From CAYTGR01 sp964437445 (GTDB lineage Bacteria > Chloroflexota > Anaerolineae > B4-G1 > SLSP01), in contig CAYTGR010000008.1 in the NCBI GenBank assembly GCA_964437445.1, positions 1 through 64,000 on the forward strand: DNA of 64,000 nt. The letters are read 5' to 3'. The position numbers and the translations under genes are program-made. Under the pieces are notes generated by a model that saw only the letters and a list, made by a program, of their open reading frames with translations, did no database searches and was not told the origin of the DNA. The stretch's first letter is position 1; every line of letters starts with the position of its first letter. Below are positions 16,214-25,108 of the stretch, in pieces.

Positions 16214-17037
16214 TGGCCGAAGGATTGGGCCTTTGGTTGCGGCGTGCCCGCGAGGCACGTAAACTGACCCTGGATGAAGTGGAGCAGGCTTTGCGCATCC
16301 GGAGTCGCTACCTCCAGGCGTTGGAGGTTGGTGATTTCAGTGCGCTGCCAGGAGAAATCCAGGCCCGTGGTTTCCTGCGCAATTATGCCCGGTTTCTGGG
16401 ATTGCCGGTGGAGGAAGCTATGGCCCGGTATGAAGCCGAAGTCCAGGGCCGCCCAATGCAACCGCGCCCGCGGTCAACCGCCGGGGATACGCAGGATGCC
16501 ATCCTGAAACGCCCGGCTGTTTTTCCCCCACCGCCCGGCGAGGGTGAAATGGAAGTGGCCGCGGCACGGCCGACCACGGCCAACCGCTTGCTCCCCATCT
16601 TGTTGGCCAGCATGGCCCTTTTCCTGGTGATTGCGGTGGGTGGGTTTATTTACTTACAGTTTTTCAACAAGCCAGCGGTTGCTACTCCTGCTACGCCGCC
16701 CAATGCGCCGGCGGCCACTTCGGTGGCGGTGACAATGCCACTGTCCAGCACCGCGTTCCGCCCATCTGCTGATGGCACCGTCGTGGTCCGTCTGGAACCG
16801 CAGGAACATGCCTGGGTGCGCATTGCGGCCGATGCCAATGTTGCTTTTGAGGGGATCGCGACTCCTGGACAAGCCCTCCAGTTCGCGGCCAGGGAATCCC
16901 TCACCGTGGCGACCGGTAATGGCGGTGCCTTTCACCTTTACGTCAATAACGATGACTGGGGAGCTCTCGGGGCTGAGGGACAGGTGGTGCGCCGGGGCTG
17001 GTCCCCTACCGGTGAGATGGCCCTACAAAGTCCATGA
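16213..17037 (+). CDS. RodZ-like membrane protein with N-terminal HTH
   Basis: The 274-residue product begins with a helix-turn-helix of the RodZ/HTH_25 type, GLWLRRAREARKLTLDEVEQ through IRSRYLQALEVGDFSALPG and ARGFLRNYARFLGL. A charged linker and one membrane helix (about 127-148, LLPILLASMALFLVIAVGGF) follow. The outer C-terminal domain, RLEPQEHAWVRIAADANVAF to GWSPTGEMAL, matches the DUF4115 pattern. RodZ proteins link MreB to the membrane in cell-shape control. The gene starts inside the rplI stop and overlaps rimO by four bases, so it is in an operon with both. A YmfM/RodZ neighbour next to RimO/PgsA-type genes is common. Confidence 0.83.
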   Translation: MAEGLGLWLRRAREARKLTLDEVEQALRIRSRYLQALEVGDFSALPGEIQARGFLRNYARFLGLPVEEAMARYEAEVQGRPMQPRPRSTAGDTQDAILKRPAVFPPPPGEGEMEVAAARPTTANRLLPILLASMALFLVIAVGGFIYLQFFNKPAVATPATPPNAPAATSVAVTMPLSSTAFRPSADGTVVVRLEPQEHAWVRIAADANVAFEGIATPGQALQFAARESLTVATGNGGAFHLYVNNDDWGALGAEGQVVRRGWSPTGEMALQSP

Positions 17038-18395
17038 CTCACCGTTCGGTTGGGCGCCGGAGTAAAGCCCCTCGTTTTTACGTTGCCTCATTGGGCTGTC
17101 CCAAAAATACAGTGGATTCTTACGGGATGGCCTCCCTGTTGACCCAGGCCGGCTATGTCGGCACGGAGTACCCCGACCAGGCTCAGATCCTCATTGTCAA
17201 TACCTGTGGTTTTATCGCGCCAGCGCGGGCCGAATCGCTGGCAACCTTGCAAGAACTGGCCGCGCAACGTCGTCCGGATCAATGTCTCATCGCGGCAGGT
17301 TGTTGGGCTCAACGTGAGGCCGCTGCCTTGCTGGAGGTCGTGCCGGGTATAGATGCGGTGCTGGGGACGCGCTCGTGGCCCCGCATCGGCACAGTAGTGG
17401 CGCAATTGTTGGCGCGCCGGGGCCAGTTGCCACTAACCTGTGTGGAGGAGCGCCCGATTGCTTTACCGGAAGAGGCGGGCGCGCCGGGATACGCTATCCA
17501 GGGGGCCAGCGCCTTTCTGAAGATTTCTGATGGCTGTAGTCGCCGGTGCGCGTTTTGTGCCATCCCGTTGATTAAAGGGCCGGGTGTCAGCCGCCCGATA
17601 GCGGCCATTCTCTCCGATGCTCGCCAGCTCCAGGAACAGGGAGTCCTGGAAATTAATCTGATCGCTCAGGACTCCACTTACTACGGCCACGATCTGGGGT
17701 TGAATGAAGGATTGGCAACCTTATTGGAGCAGCTGGTCGCAGCGGTCCCCGATGTACCCTGGCTGCGGGTGCTCTATGCTTTTCCCGGTTACCTCACTCC
17801 GCGCTTGTTGGAGGTGATGGCGTCCCATCCCCAGATTTTGCATTACATTGACCTCCCGTTACAGCACGCTCACCCGGCCGTTTTGCGCCGGATGCGCCGT
17901 CCAACGGATGTAGAAGAGGTGCAACGCACGCTGGAACGTCTGCGTCAGGTGATGCCGGATGTCGCGCTACGGACCACTTTCATCGTGGGTTTTCCCGGTG
18001 AAACAGAAGCCGAGTTCCAGACCTTGCTGGATTTTGTGAAGGCAATACGCTTTGATCGGTTGGGAGTCTTCACCTATTCCCACGAAAGCGGCACGCCGGC
18101 TGCTGAATGGGAGGATGACGTGCCCGCCGAGGTTAAAGAGGCACGCCGGGAAGTGCTCATGCTGGCCCAGCAACCGATCTCCTTACAGCAGAACCTGTCC
18201 CTGGTGGGCAAGCAACTGCCGGTTTTGTTGGAAGGGGTGGGGGACGGAATGACCATCGGGCGCAGCTATCGGGATGCGCCGGAGATTGACGGTCTGGTGT
18301 TAATTCACGGGGAATCCCCTGTTGATCGGCTGGCTACTGTTGAAGTGGTGGATGCGATGACTTATGACCTGATGGGCCAATGGGTGGACAAATGA
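17034..18395 (+). CDS. rimO: Ribosomal protein S12 methylthiotransferase
   Basis: RimO is a radical SAM enzyme that adds a methylthio group to an Asp of ribosomal protein S12. The 453-residue product has all three domains. The N-terminal UPF0004 domain starts ASLGCPKNTVDS, with further cysteines in VNTCGF and AAGCWAQ. The radical SAM CxxxCxxC is in SDGCSRRCAFCAIPLIKG near residue 165. A C-terminal TRAM domain has IGRSYRDAPEIDGLV. Where most RimO proteins read DSE, this one has DSYGM. It starts by an ATGA overlap with the RodZ-like gene. Confidence 0.95.
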   Translation: MTHRSVGRRSKAPRFYVASLGCPKNTVDSYGMASLLTQAGYVGTEYPDQAQILIVNTCGFIAPARAESLATLQELAAQRRPDQCLIAAGCWAQREAAALLEVVPGIDAVLGTRSWPRIGTVVAQLLARRGQLPLTCVEERPIALPEEAGAPGYAIQGASAFLKISDGCSRRCAFCAIPLIKGPGVSRPIAAILSDARQLQEQGVLEINLIAQDSTYYGHDLGLNEGLATLLEQLVAAVPDVPWLRVLYAFPGYLTPRLLEVMASHPQILHYIDLPLQHAHPAVLRRMRRPTDVEEVQRTLERLRQVMPDVALRTTFIVGFPGETEAEFQTLLDFVKAIRFDRLGVFTYSHESGTPAAEWEDDVPAEVKEARREVLMLAQQPISLQQNLSLVGKQLPVLLEGVGDGMTIGRSYRDAPEIDGLVLIHGESPVDRLATVEVVDAMTYDLMGQWVDK

Positions 18396-18429
18396 GGGAT
18401 GTCAAGTATCCCCGTCACCAGACAATGGC

Positions 18430-19941
18430 TTACCGGATCATCACGCCAGTAGGGTCTAACGTCTCTGTCAGGGCGTTGGCGATGTCGTTCTGAAGATTGG
18501 ATTCCAAGGCGGTTCTGTTTCGCTGCCAGGTGGTTCCGCGAGCCACTTCGTAGATGGCCTCTAATTGTGTTTGCAGAGCTTCCGGTCCTCCGGCCGCCTG
18601 CTGCCCCACCAGCAACGTGTAGATAAGCGCATATTCCTCGGCAGCGTATAAAGTGGTGAAGACGAAGCCCGGCACACCACCGGTAGCTTCATTGATGCTC
18701 CGCAGTGCTTCTTCCCAATTGCGGCAGAATTCGGCGGCTTCAGGCCAGGGAACTGCTGTGGTCAATGTATGGGCCAGAATCCCCCGCTCCCACAGCGCAG
18801 GTAAGAGCGCCAACGTTTGACGCCAGGGTTCCTCGCCCGGTCCGGTTATACCGTTGCCACTCTCGAGCCGGCCCTTGCTGTCACGAATCAATGTTTCAAA
18901 TTGCTGGCGATAGCGGGCGATCATGGCCTCCTCGCAGCTTTCGACGCCAATGGTGAGCTGCACCTCGCCTTCGGCGGCTTCTTCACGCCGCAGGAGAGAA
19001 AGCCGCCGTGTCGGGCGTTCGGGTGGGGTGAGCAAGGCGGCCTCTTGGGGCACCAGGATACGCGCCCACGTTGGTTTGAGGTTACTCTCCAGGGCCTGGC
19101 GCAGAGTTGCCACAGCCTCTTCTCTGGAAGGAAAAAGTGCTGCCTGGGTATAGGTGACGGTGGGCCGGGGGAAAAGGCGCAGATTGAGTTCGGTGATGAT
19201 TCCATGCCGGCCGTGACTGCTCAGCAGTAACCCGCGCCAGTCTGGGGTGCCCGGTGCCGGCTTGTGTAAATTCAGCAGGCCGGCGGGCGTGATGGCTCGC
19301 ACTCTGGTCAGATTTTCGTGGAAGGTGCCGTAGCCGAGGGCTTTTAGCCCCATGACTCCATTGCTGACGCTGCCGCCGACGGTGGTCAGGGGAGACTCAA
19401 ACGTTTGACCGGTCGTCATCCCGGCCGCTTCCAGTTGCTTTTCCAATTCCGTCCAGCGGATGCCGGCCTGCACTTTCACTTGATGGTGGGTAGCGGTGAT
19501 TTCTAACAGCCGGTTCATTCGTTCCAGGTTTACGACCACGAACGAAGGGCTGTCCTGGCCTTTGCGCCAGAACGGGTCGTTGCCACCTCCCCAGGGGAGG
19601 AGCTGGAGCTCTCGTTCCCCGGCCCATTCCATGAGGGCGGCGATCTCTTGCTCACTTTCCGGGAAAATGACGGCTAAGGGGGCCGCCACCTCCCGGTAGC
19701 GGCGTACAAAACCGGGATAAGTCTCCCCGCCGGCGTGAGCGTGCAACAACTCTGGCGAACAGGCGACCCGGTTTTCCCCCAGCAAAGCCTGGAGTGAGAG
19801 CAAGAGGGGTTCCTCCAATGGCTCGAGGTGGATGGCGGGGACCGGGAGCGATGCAGGGGGGACCTCTGGCAAGGGGAGGTAGGAGCTAAGAGCCTGCCAG
19901 AGCGCCTGGAAGGGTGCGGGGAGGGGAGTAGGACGGCGCAA
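18430..19941 (-). CDS. FAD-binding oxidoreductase, alkyl-DHAP synthase/glycolate-oxidase-like
   Basis: The 503-residue product has the PCMH/FAD_binding_4 fold. The flavin-binding blocks PESEQEIAALMEWAGE, LLPWGGGNDPFW, VVNLERMNRLLEI, VQAGIRWTELEKQL and SPLTTVGGSVSNGVMG fall at about residues 95-215. A C-terminal FAD-oxidase region follows. The segment ELLHAHAGGETYPGFVRRY resembles alkyl-dihydroxyacetonephosphate synthase-like proteins; glycolate oxidase GlcD is the other candidate. It is probably cytoplasmic or membrane-associated. It is convergent with rimO and follows the Nudix gene by five bases, so the two minus-strand genes form an operon. The substrate is not determined. Confidence 0.8.
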   Translation of the reverse strand: MRRPTPLPAPFQALWQALSSYLPLPEVPPASLPVPAIHLEPLEEPLLLSLQALLGENRVACSPELLHAHAGGETYPGFVRRYREVAAPLAVIFPESEQEIAALMEWAGERELQLLPWGGGNDPFWRKGQDSPSFVVVNLERMNRLLEITATHHQVKVQAGIRWTELEKQLEAAGMTTGQTFESPLTTVGGSVSNGVMGLKALGYGTFHENLTRVRAITPAGLLNLHKPAPGTPDWRGLLLSSHGRHGIITELNLRLFPRPTVTYTQAALFPSREEAVATLRQALESNLKPTWARILVPQEAALLTPPERPTRRLSLLRREEAAEGEVQLTIGVESCEEAMIARYRQQFETLIRDSKGRLESGNGITGPGEEPWRQTLALLPALWERGILAHTLTTAVPWPEAAEFCRNWEEALRSINEATGGVPGFVFTTLYAAEEYALIYTLLVGQQAAGGPEALQTQLEAIYEVARGTTWQRNRTALESNLQNDIANALTETLDPTGVMIR

Positions 19942-19946
19942 TAAGG

Positions 19947-20606
19947 TTAGTCGGTTCCTGTCAATAACCGTTGTACCACCTCAAAAAATTCACTCAGCAT
20001 CATGGCGGTGGCTCCCCAAATACAAAACTCACGGTAGCGGTAACAGGGAATTTCACGCAGCTGCCCCTGGAGCCACCAATGTTCATGTTGGATGGCCTCC
20101 GGATGTAACAAATGGTCAAGGGGAATAGCCAGGACCTGATCCACTTCTTGGGGATCAGGTTGCAAGGGGGGGAGCGTCGGGATCCAACCCGCAAAGGGGT
20201 GGACGAGGTTCTGGCTGGGGGGAATATACAGCGGCGTGAGCGCCCCCAGAATTTGGATCGCCGTGGAAGGAATTCCCAGCTCTTCCCGTGCTTCACGCAA
20301 GGCCGTGTGGATCAAAGATGGATCTTCTGGTTCGGCCCCTCCGCCGGGGAAGCTGATTTCCCCGGCATGATGGGCTAACTGGTCAGGTCGGTGGGTAAAG
20401 AGAAGATGGATTGTGTTGTGGTCAGGATACAAGGGGAGCAAAACGGCAGCCTGGCGCGGCATAACGCCCGCTTCCGGTTGCATCCGGCGTGCCTGAGGTG
20501 CCATTTTGGTTTGGGCGATGACTCCGGGCAGCGGCTCCTGTAAGGCGATATTTAAGCGTTGGATGAACCGTTCTGGGTTCCCAAGCGCCAAATCAGGGTT
20601 TTCCAT
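19947..20606 (-). CDS. Nudix hydrolase, CoA pyrophosphatase-like
   Basis: The 219-residue protein has the Nudix fold. The segment LFTHRPDQLAHHAGEISFPGG preceding the Nudix helix is the extra motif of CoA diphosphatases. The helix reads TALREAREELGI. Further blocks LTPLYIPPSQNLVHPFAGWI and EFCIWGATAMMLSEF match the same group. It would split CoA or related dinucleotides into 3',5'-ADP and phosphopantetheine. The first gene of a two-gene minus-strand unit, it is divergent from the glycosidase gene at 20739. Confidence 0.85.
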   Translation of the reverse strand: MENPDLALGNPERFIQRLNIALQEPLPGVIAQTKMAPQARRMQPEAGVMPRQAAVLLPLYPDHNTIHLLFTHRPDQLAHHAGEISFPGGGAEPEDPSLIHTALREAREELGIPSTAIQILGALTPLYIPPSQNLVHPFAGWIPTLPPLQPDPQEVDQVLAIPLDHLLHPEAIQHEHWWLQGQLREIPCYRYREFCIWGATAMMLSEFFEVVQRLLTGTD

Positions 20607-20691
20607 GCTTGTTAGCTTAACAGTTTTTTCTAAGAAAACAATAGGAAAAAGGTAACAGAGCTGGATTCAGCTAAAGTAATTTGCGTTTGTT

Positions 20692-20720
20692 TTGGCATTG
20701 AGGCTCAGCCCGTGTATAAT
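20692..20720 (+). promoter_or_regulatory. Sigma-70 promoter for the glycosidase-like gene
   Basis: TTGGCA and a consensus TATAAT (with TG two bases upstream) lie exactly 17 bases apart. The leader to the ATG at 20739 would be only about 12 bases. Confidence 0.75.
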
Positions 20721-20738
20721 GCTCCTAAAGGATACGGG

Positions 20739-21884
20739 ATGGCCAGGCTGAAGTTTTTTCTACAAAAATTTGGACAATGGGTTGCGCCACTGGTGCGACG
20801 GTTGTTGTTATGGGGGGGCCCAGGCGTGCTATTGCTTTGGGGCGTGCAAGCTCCTGCCATCTTAGTGGTAATGGGGCCGCCACAGCAGGTGCAAACTCTT
20901 AACCCCAAGGTGGGAATTCACACGCGCCTCAACGATGAAGTAGAGGAGTGGAAAATACAGCGTTCCCTGGCGTTGGTCCGCGAGATGGGAGCGCCATGGA
21001 TCGTGGAATACTTCCCGTGGGCTTACATTGAGGGCCGGGAGGGCGATTATGGTTGGGCGCACAGTGACATGGTGATTGCTCATGCTCGCAACCAGGGGCT
21101 CACAGTCATCGCCCGCCTGGGGATGGTACCGGCCTGGGCTCGTCCGGACCCTCAAGAGCAAGAAACGACCTTCACTTATCTGGATGAAGCTCATTATGCG
21201 GCCTTTGCGCGCTTCGTGGCTGCTTTCGTAACCCGTTATCGGGGCCAGGTTCAGCACATCATCATCTGGAACGAGCCCAATCTTAGCTTTGAGTGGGGGT
21301 ATCGTCCGGCAGACCCGGAAGCTTATACCGCGCTGTTGCGCGTGGTTTATCCGGCAGCCCATGCGGCCAACCCTGAGGTTGTAGTCTTGGCCGGGGCGTT
21401 AGCGCCCACCCTGGAGCCGGAAGGCAGCCAGGCTGGTATGAATGATCTGCTGTATCTGGAACGCATGTATCAGGCCGGCGCCGCTCCTTACTTTGATGGT
21501 TTGGCGGCCCATGCTTATGGTTGGGCCTTCCCGCCGGAGATGGATCCCGCCCCTGAATTGCTGAACTTCCGGCGGGTAGAATTGCTTCACGCGCTGATGG
21601 AATCTTACGGGGATGGTGGTAAAGCTATTTACGTGACGGAAAGCGGCTGGGACGACCATCCCCGCTGGACCTGGGCGGTATCGCCCTCCCAACGGGTTGC
21701 TTATACCATCGGGGCTTACCAATGGGCGCAGGAACATTGGCCCTGGTGTGCTATGGTGGGAATTTGGATGTTACGCACGCCGGCCCCGCTGCACAATTAT
21801 CAGGATTACTTTACATTTGTGACCCCTGAGTTTCATCTTAAGCCGATTTATCTGGCTGTACAGGCTTACACCAGCGGTCGTTGA
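20739..21884 (+). CDS. Clan GH-A glycosidase-like protein with membrane anchor
   Basis: The ATG at 20739 (MARLKFFLQKFG) follows AAAGGA. The 381-residue product has a hydrophobic N-terminal segment, LLLWGGPGVLLLWGVQAPAI, probably an uncleaved anchor or signal. A TIM barrel follows. The acid/base Glu is visible in HIIIWNEPNLSFEWG and the nucleophile Glu in AIYVTESGWDDHPRW, with HAYGWAFPP between them. This matches GH39/GH5-like clan GH-A enzymes acting outside the cell. The sugar target is unknown. A lipoprotein solute-binding gene follows 12 bases later, suggesting use of extracellular glycans. Confidence 0.8.
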   Translation: MARLKFFLQKFGQWVAPLVRRLLLWGGPGVLLLWGVQAPAILVVMGPPQQVQTLNPKVGIHTRLNDEVEEWKIQRSLALVREMGAPWIVEYFPWAYIEGREGDYGWAHSDMVIAHARNQGLTVIARLGMVPAWARPDPQEQETTFTYLDEAHYAAFARFVAAFVTRYRGQVQHIIIWNEPNLSFEWGYRPADPEAYTALLRVVYPAAHAANPEVVVLAGALAPTLEPEGSQAGMNDLLYLERMYQAGAAPYFDGLAAHAYGWAFPPEMDPAPELLNFRRVELLHALMESYGDGGKAIYVTESGWDDHPRWTWAVSPSQRVAYTIGAYQWAQEHWPWCAMVGIWMLRTPAPLHNYQDYFTFVTPEFHLKPIYLAVQAYTSGR

Positions 21885-21896
21885 AAGTTCTAAGAG

Positions 21897-23204
21897 GTGA
21901 ATGTGACGAAAAAACGTTCCTGGCTTTGGGGGGTGAGTTGGGTAGTTTTATTGTTGAGCCGTTGCACTGTCGGTGCGCCGTTGCCATCCGCAACTCCTGT
22001 TACCCCTCTATCTTCTCTACCGACACCGACCTTGACGCCGACGCCTCAGCCCCTTACTGTGGAACCGGGTCTGCTGACGTTGACGCTTTGGGTGCCCGAT
22101 GTTGTGAATCCTTTTGCAGAAACCGGGGGGGCGTCGTTGTTGTTGACTCAGCTGGACGCTTTTACTCAGGCCAACCCGGGCATCCAGGTCCAGGTCCTGG
22201 TCAAAAAAAGTGAAGGCCCCGGGGGCATTTATCACCTGCTTAGTACTGCTACTGCCGCAGCCCCTACTGTATTGCCGGATTTGATCATGTTGGGGGAGGC
22301 TGATTTGTCATCGGCGGTACACAATCAATTGATCCAACCGCTGCCATCTACGGTGACGCTCCAGGAGGCCGATTTTTTCCCCTTTGCCTGGAGCGGGGGG
22401 CGGATTGAGGATCAGAGCTACGGTTTCCCTTACTTAGCGCAAACTGCACAAACGGTTTACCGTGTGCAGAAACATGCAGCGCCACCGCTGACCTGGAATG
22501 ACGTCTTGACCGGCAGCTATTCTTTTCTATTCCCGGCCGCACCTCCCAACGGCCTGGCCGATGAGGCGTTGTTGGCGATTTATCTTGGTTCTGAAGACAC
22601 AGTGGTGGATGAAAATGGTGCGCCGGTGTTGGACCGGGCGCACTTGGAGGAACTTTATCGTTTCTTCGCCGCGGCGTTAGACTCCGGCATCCTGAATGCC
22701 GAACAGGCAACCTTGCTGACAAATGCGGAAGATTGCTGGTCGGCTTATCAGGAGGGCAAGGGTAATTTGAGTGTACTGCCAGCCGGGGCCTACTGGGCAA
22801 CTCTGCCCCGCAACAGCCAGGCTGCCTGGTTGCCTACTCGGGATGGGGAACCGGCCGCCGTGGCGCATCTCTGGACGCTGGCGCTGGTGACGCGCGATCC
22901 GGCCCGCCAGGCAGCAGCCTTGACGCTGGCGCGCTGGCTCACGACGCCGGAGCGGGCGGCCGCCCTGGCGAATGCGACCCAGTTGTTACCGGCTCAGCGC
23001 CAGGCGCTGACTTATTGGTCGCTCACGCCGGAAGATGCGCGCCTCCTGGAGACTCTTTTGATGGTTGCCCAGCTGCCTCCGCCGCCTGAGGTGGGGCAGC
23101 CGGTGCGGCGTGCGTTGCAGGCGGGACTGGCTGCCCTGTTGCAGGGCCAGGTGGCGACATCGGAGGAGGCCGCCACTCAAGCCCTGACGGTGCTGCGCCG
23201 CTAA
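21897..23204 (+). CDS. Extracellular solute-binding protein, family 1-like lipoprotein
   Basis: The product (435 residues from GTG 21897; GTG 21903 is also possible after AAGAGG) has a signal peptide ending LLLSRC, a poor lipobox with Arg before Cys. A Thr/Pro-rich linker follows, then a carbohydrate-type binding-protein domain. Typical blocks are LTLWVPDVVNPF, LLLTQLDAFTQANPGIQV, VLPDLIMLGEADLSS, SYGFPYLAQT and ALTLARWLTTPERA. It would bind a sugar or oligosaccharide outside the cell. No permease genes are nearby. The context with a GH-A enzyme supports a glycan role. Confidence 0.75.
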   Translation: MNVTKKRSWLWGVSWVVLLLSRCTVGAPLPSATPVTPLSSLPTPTLTPTPQPLTVEPGLLTLTLWVPDVVNPFAETGGASLLLTQLDAFTQANPGIQVQVLVKKSEGPGGIYHLLSTATAAAPTVLPDLIMLGEADLSSAVHNQLIQPLPSTVTLQEADFFPFAWSGGRIEDQSYGFPYLAQTAQTVYRVQKHAAPPLTWNDVLTGSYSFLFPAAPPNGLADEALLAIYLGSEDTVVDENGAPVLDRAHLEELYRFFAAALDSGILNAEQATLLTNAEDCWSAYQEGKGNLSVLPAGAYWATLPRNSQAAWLPTRDGEPAAVAHLWTLALVTRDPARQAAALTLARWLTTPERAAALANATQLLPAQRQALTYWSLTPEDARLLETLLMVAQLPPPPEVGQPVRRALQAGLAALLQGQVATSEEAATQALTVLRR

Positions 23205-23229
23205 GATCGCGAGTATGGACCGGTGACTG

Positions 23230-23640
23230 ATGGGCAAACGCCAACTGGATTTGACCGGCTGGAAAGCACGCGCACAGCAGTTCAGGGCGGAGACTTATGC
23301 TCTCTACCTGGCCTATCAAGATCCACGCACGCCCTGGTACGCCAAATTATGTGCGGTGATAGTGGTCGGTTATGTTTTCAGTCCCGTGGATTTGATCCCG
23401 GACTTTATTCCGCTGCTGGGCTACCTGGACGATCTGGTGCTGGTCCCGCTGGGGGTTGCCTGGGTGTTGAAGCTGATTCCACCGGAAGTGCTGACCGAGA
23501 GCCGGGCGCGAGCCCAGACACAGTTCCAGGATGGATCTCCGGTCAGCCGGGTGGCCGCCGCGGTCATCGTTGGCCTTTGGTTGCTGGTAGCGACGTTAGT
23601 GTTGCTGGTGGTATGGAGGATGGTGCATGGCGGAAAATGA
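23230..23640 (+). CDS. YkvA-type (DUF1232) membrane protein
   Basis: The 136-residue protein contains the DUF1232 block YLAYQDPRTPWYAKLCAVIV followed by GYVFSPVDLIPDFIPLLGYLDDLVLVP (about 38-80), the defining pattern of YkvA-like proteins. There is one further C-terminal membrane helix, VAAAVIVGLWLLVATLVLLV. The role of the family is unknown. It overlaps the glycerate kinase gene by 14 bases, so the two are coupled. Confidence 0.87.
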   Translation: MGKRQLDLTGWKARAQQFRAETYALYLAYQDPRTPWYAKLCAVIVVGYVFSPVDLIPDFIPLLGYLDDLVLVPLGVAWVLKLIPPEVLTESRARAQTQFQDGSPVSRVAAAVIVGLWLLVATLVLLVVWRMVHGGK

Positions 23641-24967
23641 ATTGGCGGCACAACTGGCGCAAATTCGGATTGCGGCGTTGCAGGCAGTGGATCCTGGACT
23701 GGCGGTGCGACGTTTTATGCGCTGGGAAAATGAAACAGACTTGCAGGTAGGCAATGTCCGTTGGGAAATGCCGCTGGTGGAACGGGTCTGGTTGGTGAGC
23801 ATCGGCAAGGCGGCAGCCCCCATGGCCCAGGCGGCGGCCGACGTGTTGGGAACCCGGCTAACAGCTGGCGTCGTGGTGACCAAATATGGTCACGCGGAAG
23901 GTTATTCGTTACCGGCGTCAATCACTGTGATGGAAGCCGGCCATCCGGTGCCGGATGCGGCCGGTTTGCAGGGCGCCGAGGCCATCATCCATTTGCTGCG
24001 GGGGGCGACCGAATGTGATCGGGTCCTGGTGTTGCTTTCGGGCGGGGCGTCGGCGCTGACGCCGGCCCCGGTGGCGGGATTGACCCTGGCCGATCTGCAA
24101 ATCACAACCGATCAACTGTTGCGGGCCGGCGCTACGATTGGCGAGCTCAACGCGGTCCGCAAGCATTTGGATCGCTTGAAGGGCGGACAGCTGGCCCGCT
24201 TAGTAGCGCCGGCGCCTGTGGCGGCGCTCATCCTTTCCGACGTGGTGGGCGATCCATTGGACGTCATTGCTTCTGGCCCTACCGCACCTGACCCCACTAC
24301 TTACGCCATGGCCTGGCAGATCTTGGAACAGCGGGGCGTGCAGACGCAGCTGCCGGCTGCCGTGAGAGCTCACTTGCAGCGTGGGCGCGAGGGGATGCTG
24401 CCGGAGACCCCCAAGCCCGGTGATCCGCTCTTCGCCCGGGTGACTAATACGCTGGTTGGCTCCAACCGACTGGCGGCCCTGGCGGCGGTGACCGCGGCCG
24501 AGCAATTGGGCTACCGGGCCTTGCTGCTGACCACGTTTGTGGAAGGTGAAGCGCGCGAGGTCGCGCGTGTGGCCGCCGCCCTGGCAAAAGGGGTGCGCCA
24601 ACACGGCGATCCGCTGCCAGCGCCGGCCTGTCTGGTCTGGGGCGGGGAGACAACGGTGACGGTACGTGGGCACGGTCGCGGTGGGCGCAACCAGGAACTG
24701 GCGTTGGCGGCTGCGCTGGCGTTGGAGGGGTTACCCGGTGTCGCGTTGATGGCGCTGGCCACCGATGGCACCGATGGTCCCACCGACGCCGCCGGAGCGC
24801 TGGTAGATGGTACGACAATTGGTGCCGCGCGCTCGTTGGGATTGGATCCGGTCGCGGCGTTGGCCAACAATGATGCCTACCCGTTGTTGGAGGCGGTGGG
24901 AGCATTGCTGCTGACCGGTCCAACCGGCACCAATGTTAACGATTTGTTGGTCGTGTTAGTGGTTTGA
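23627..24967 (+). CDS. Glycerate 2-kinase (DUF4147/MOFRL family)
   Basis: This 446-residue protein belongs to the GckA/TtuD-type glycerate kinases, which phosphorylate D-glycerate to 2-phosphoglycerate. The N-terminal DUF4147 domain shows VSIGKAAAPMAQAA, ITVMEAGHPVPDAAGLQGAE, VLVLLSGGASAL and GATIGELNAVRKHLDRLKGG. ALILSDVVGDPLDVIASGPT lies mid-protein. The C-terminal MOFRL domain shows VWGGETTVTV, GRGGRNQELALAAAL, ATDGTDGPTDAAGALVDG and GPTGTNVNDL. All blocks are intact and length is normal. Confidence 0.92.
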   Translation: MAENELAAQLAQIRIAALQAVDPGLAVRRFMRWENETDLQVGNVRWEMPLVERVWLVSIGKAAAPMAQAAADVLGTRLTAGVVVTKYGHAEGYSLPASITVMEAGHPVPDAAGLQGAEAIIHLLRGATECDRVLVLLSGGASALTPAPVAGLTLADLQITTDQLLRAGATIGELNAVRKHLDRLKGGQLARLVAPAPVAALILSDVVGDPLDVIASGPTAPDPTTYAMAWQILEQRGVQTQLPAAVRAHLQRGREGMLPETPKPGDPLFARVTNTLVGSNRLAALAAVTAAEQLGYRALLLTTFVEGEAREVARVAAALAKGVRQHGDPLPAPACLVWGGETTVTVRGHGRGGRNQELALAAALALEGLPGVALMALATDGTDGPTDAAGALVDGTTIGAARSLGLDPVAALANNDAYPLLEAVGALLLTGPTGTNVNDLLVVLVV

Positions 24968-25108
24968 AAGTTTCTGGGCTCTTGCCTTTTTTAAGCGAGT
25001 GGAGTATGATGCGCTTGATTGGCCAGAACCTGGAGGATGAAATAGCCATACGCTTTTTTTACTCCAGTGAAGGTACTATTTTATTTCAAGTAATGTAGGG
25101 GACCTGAA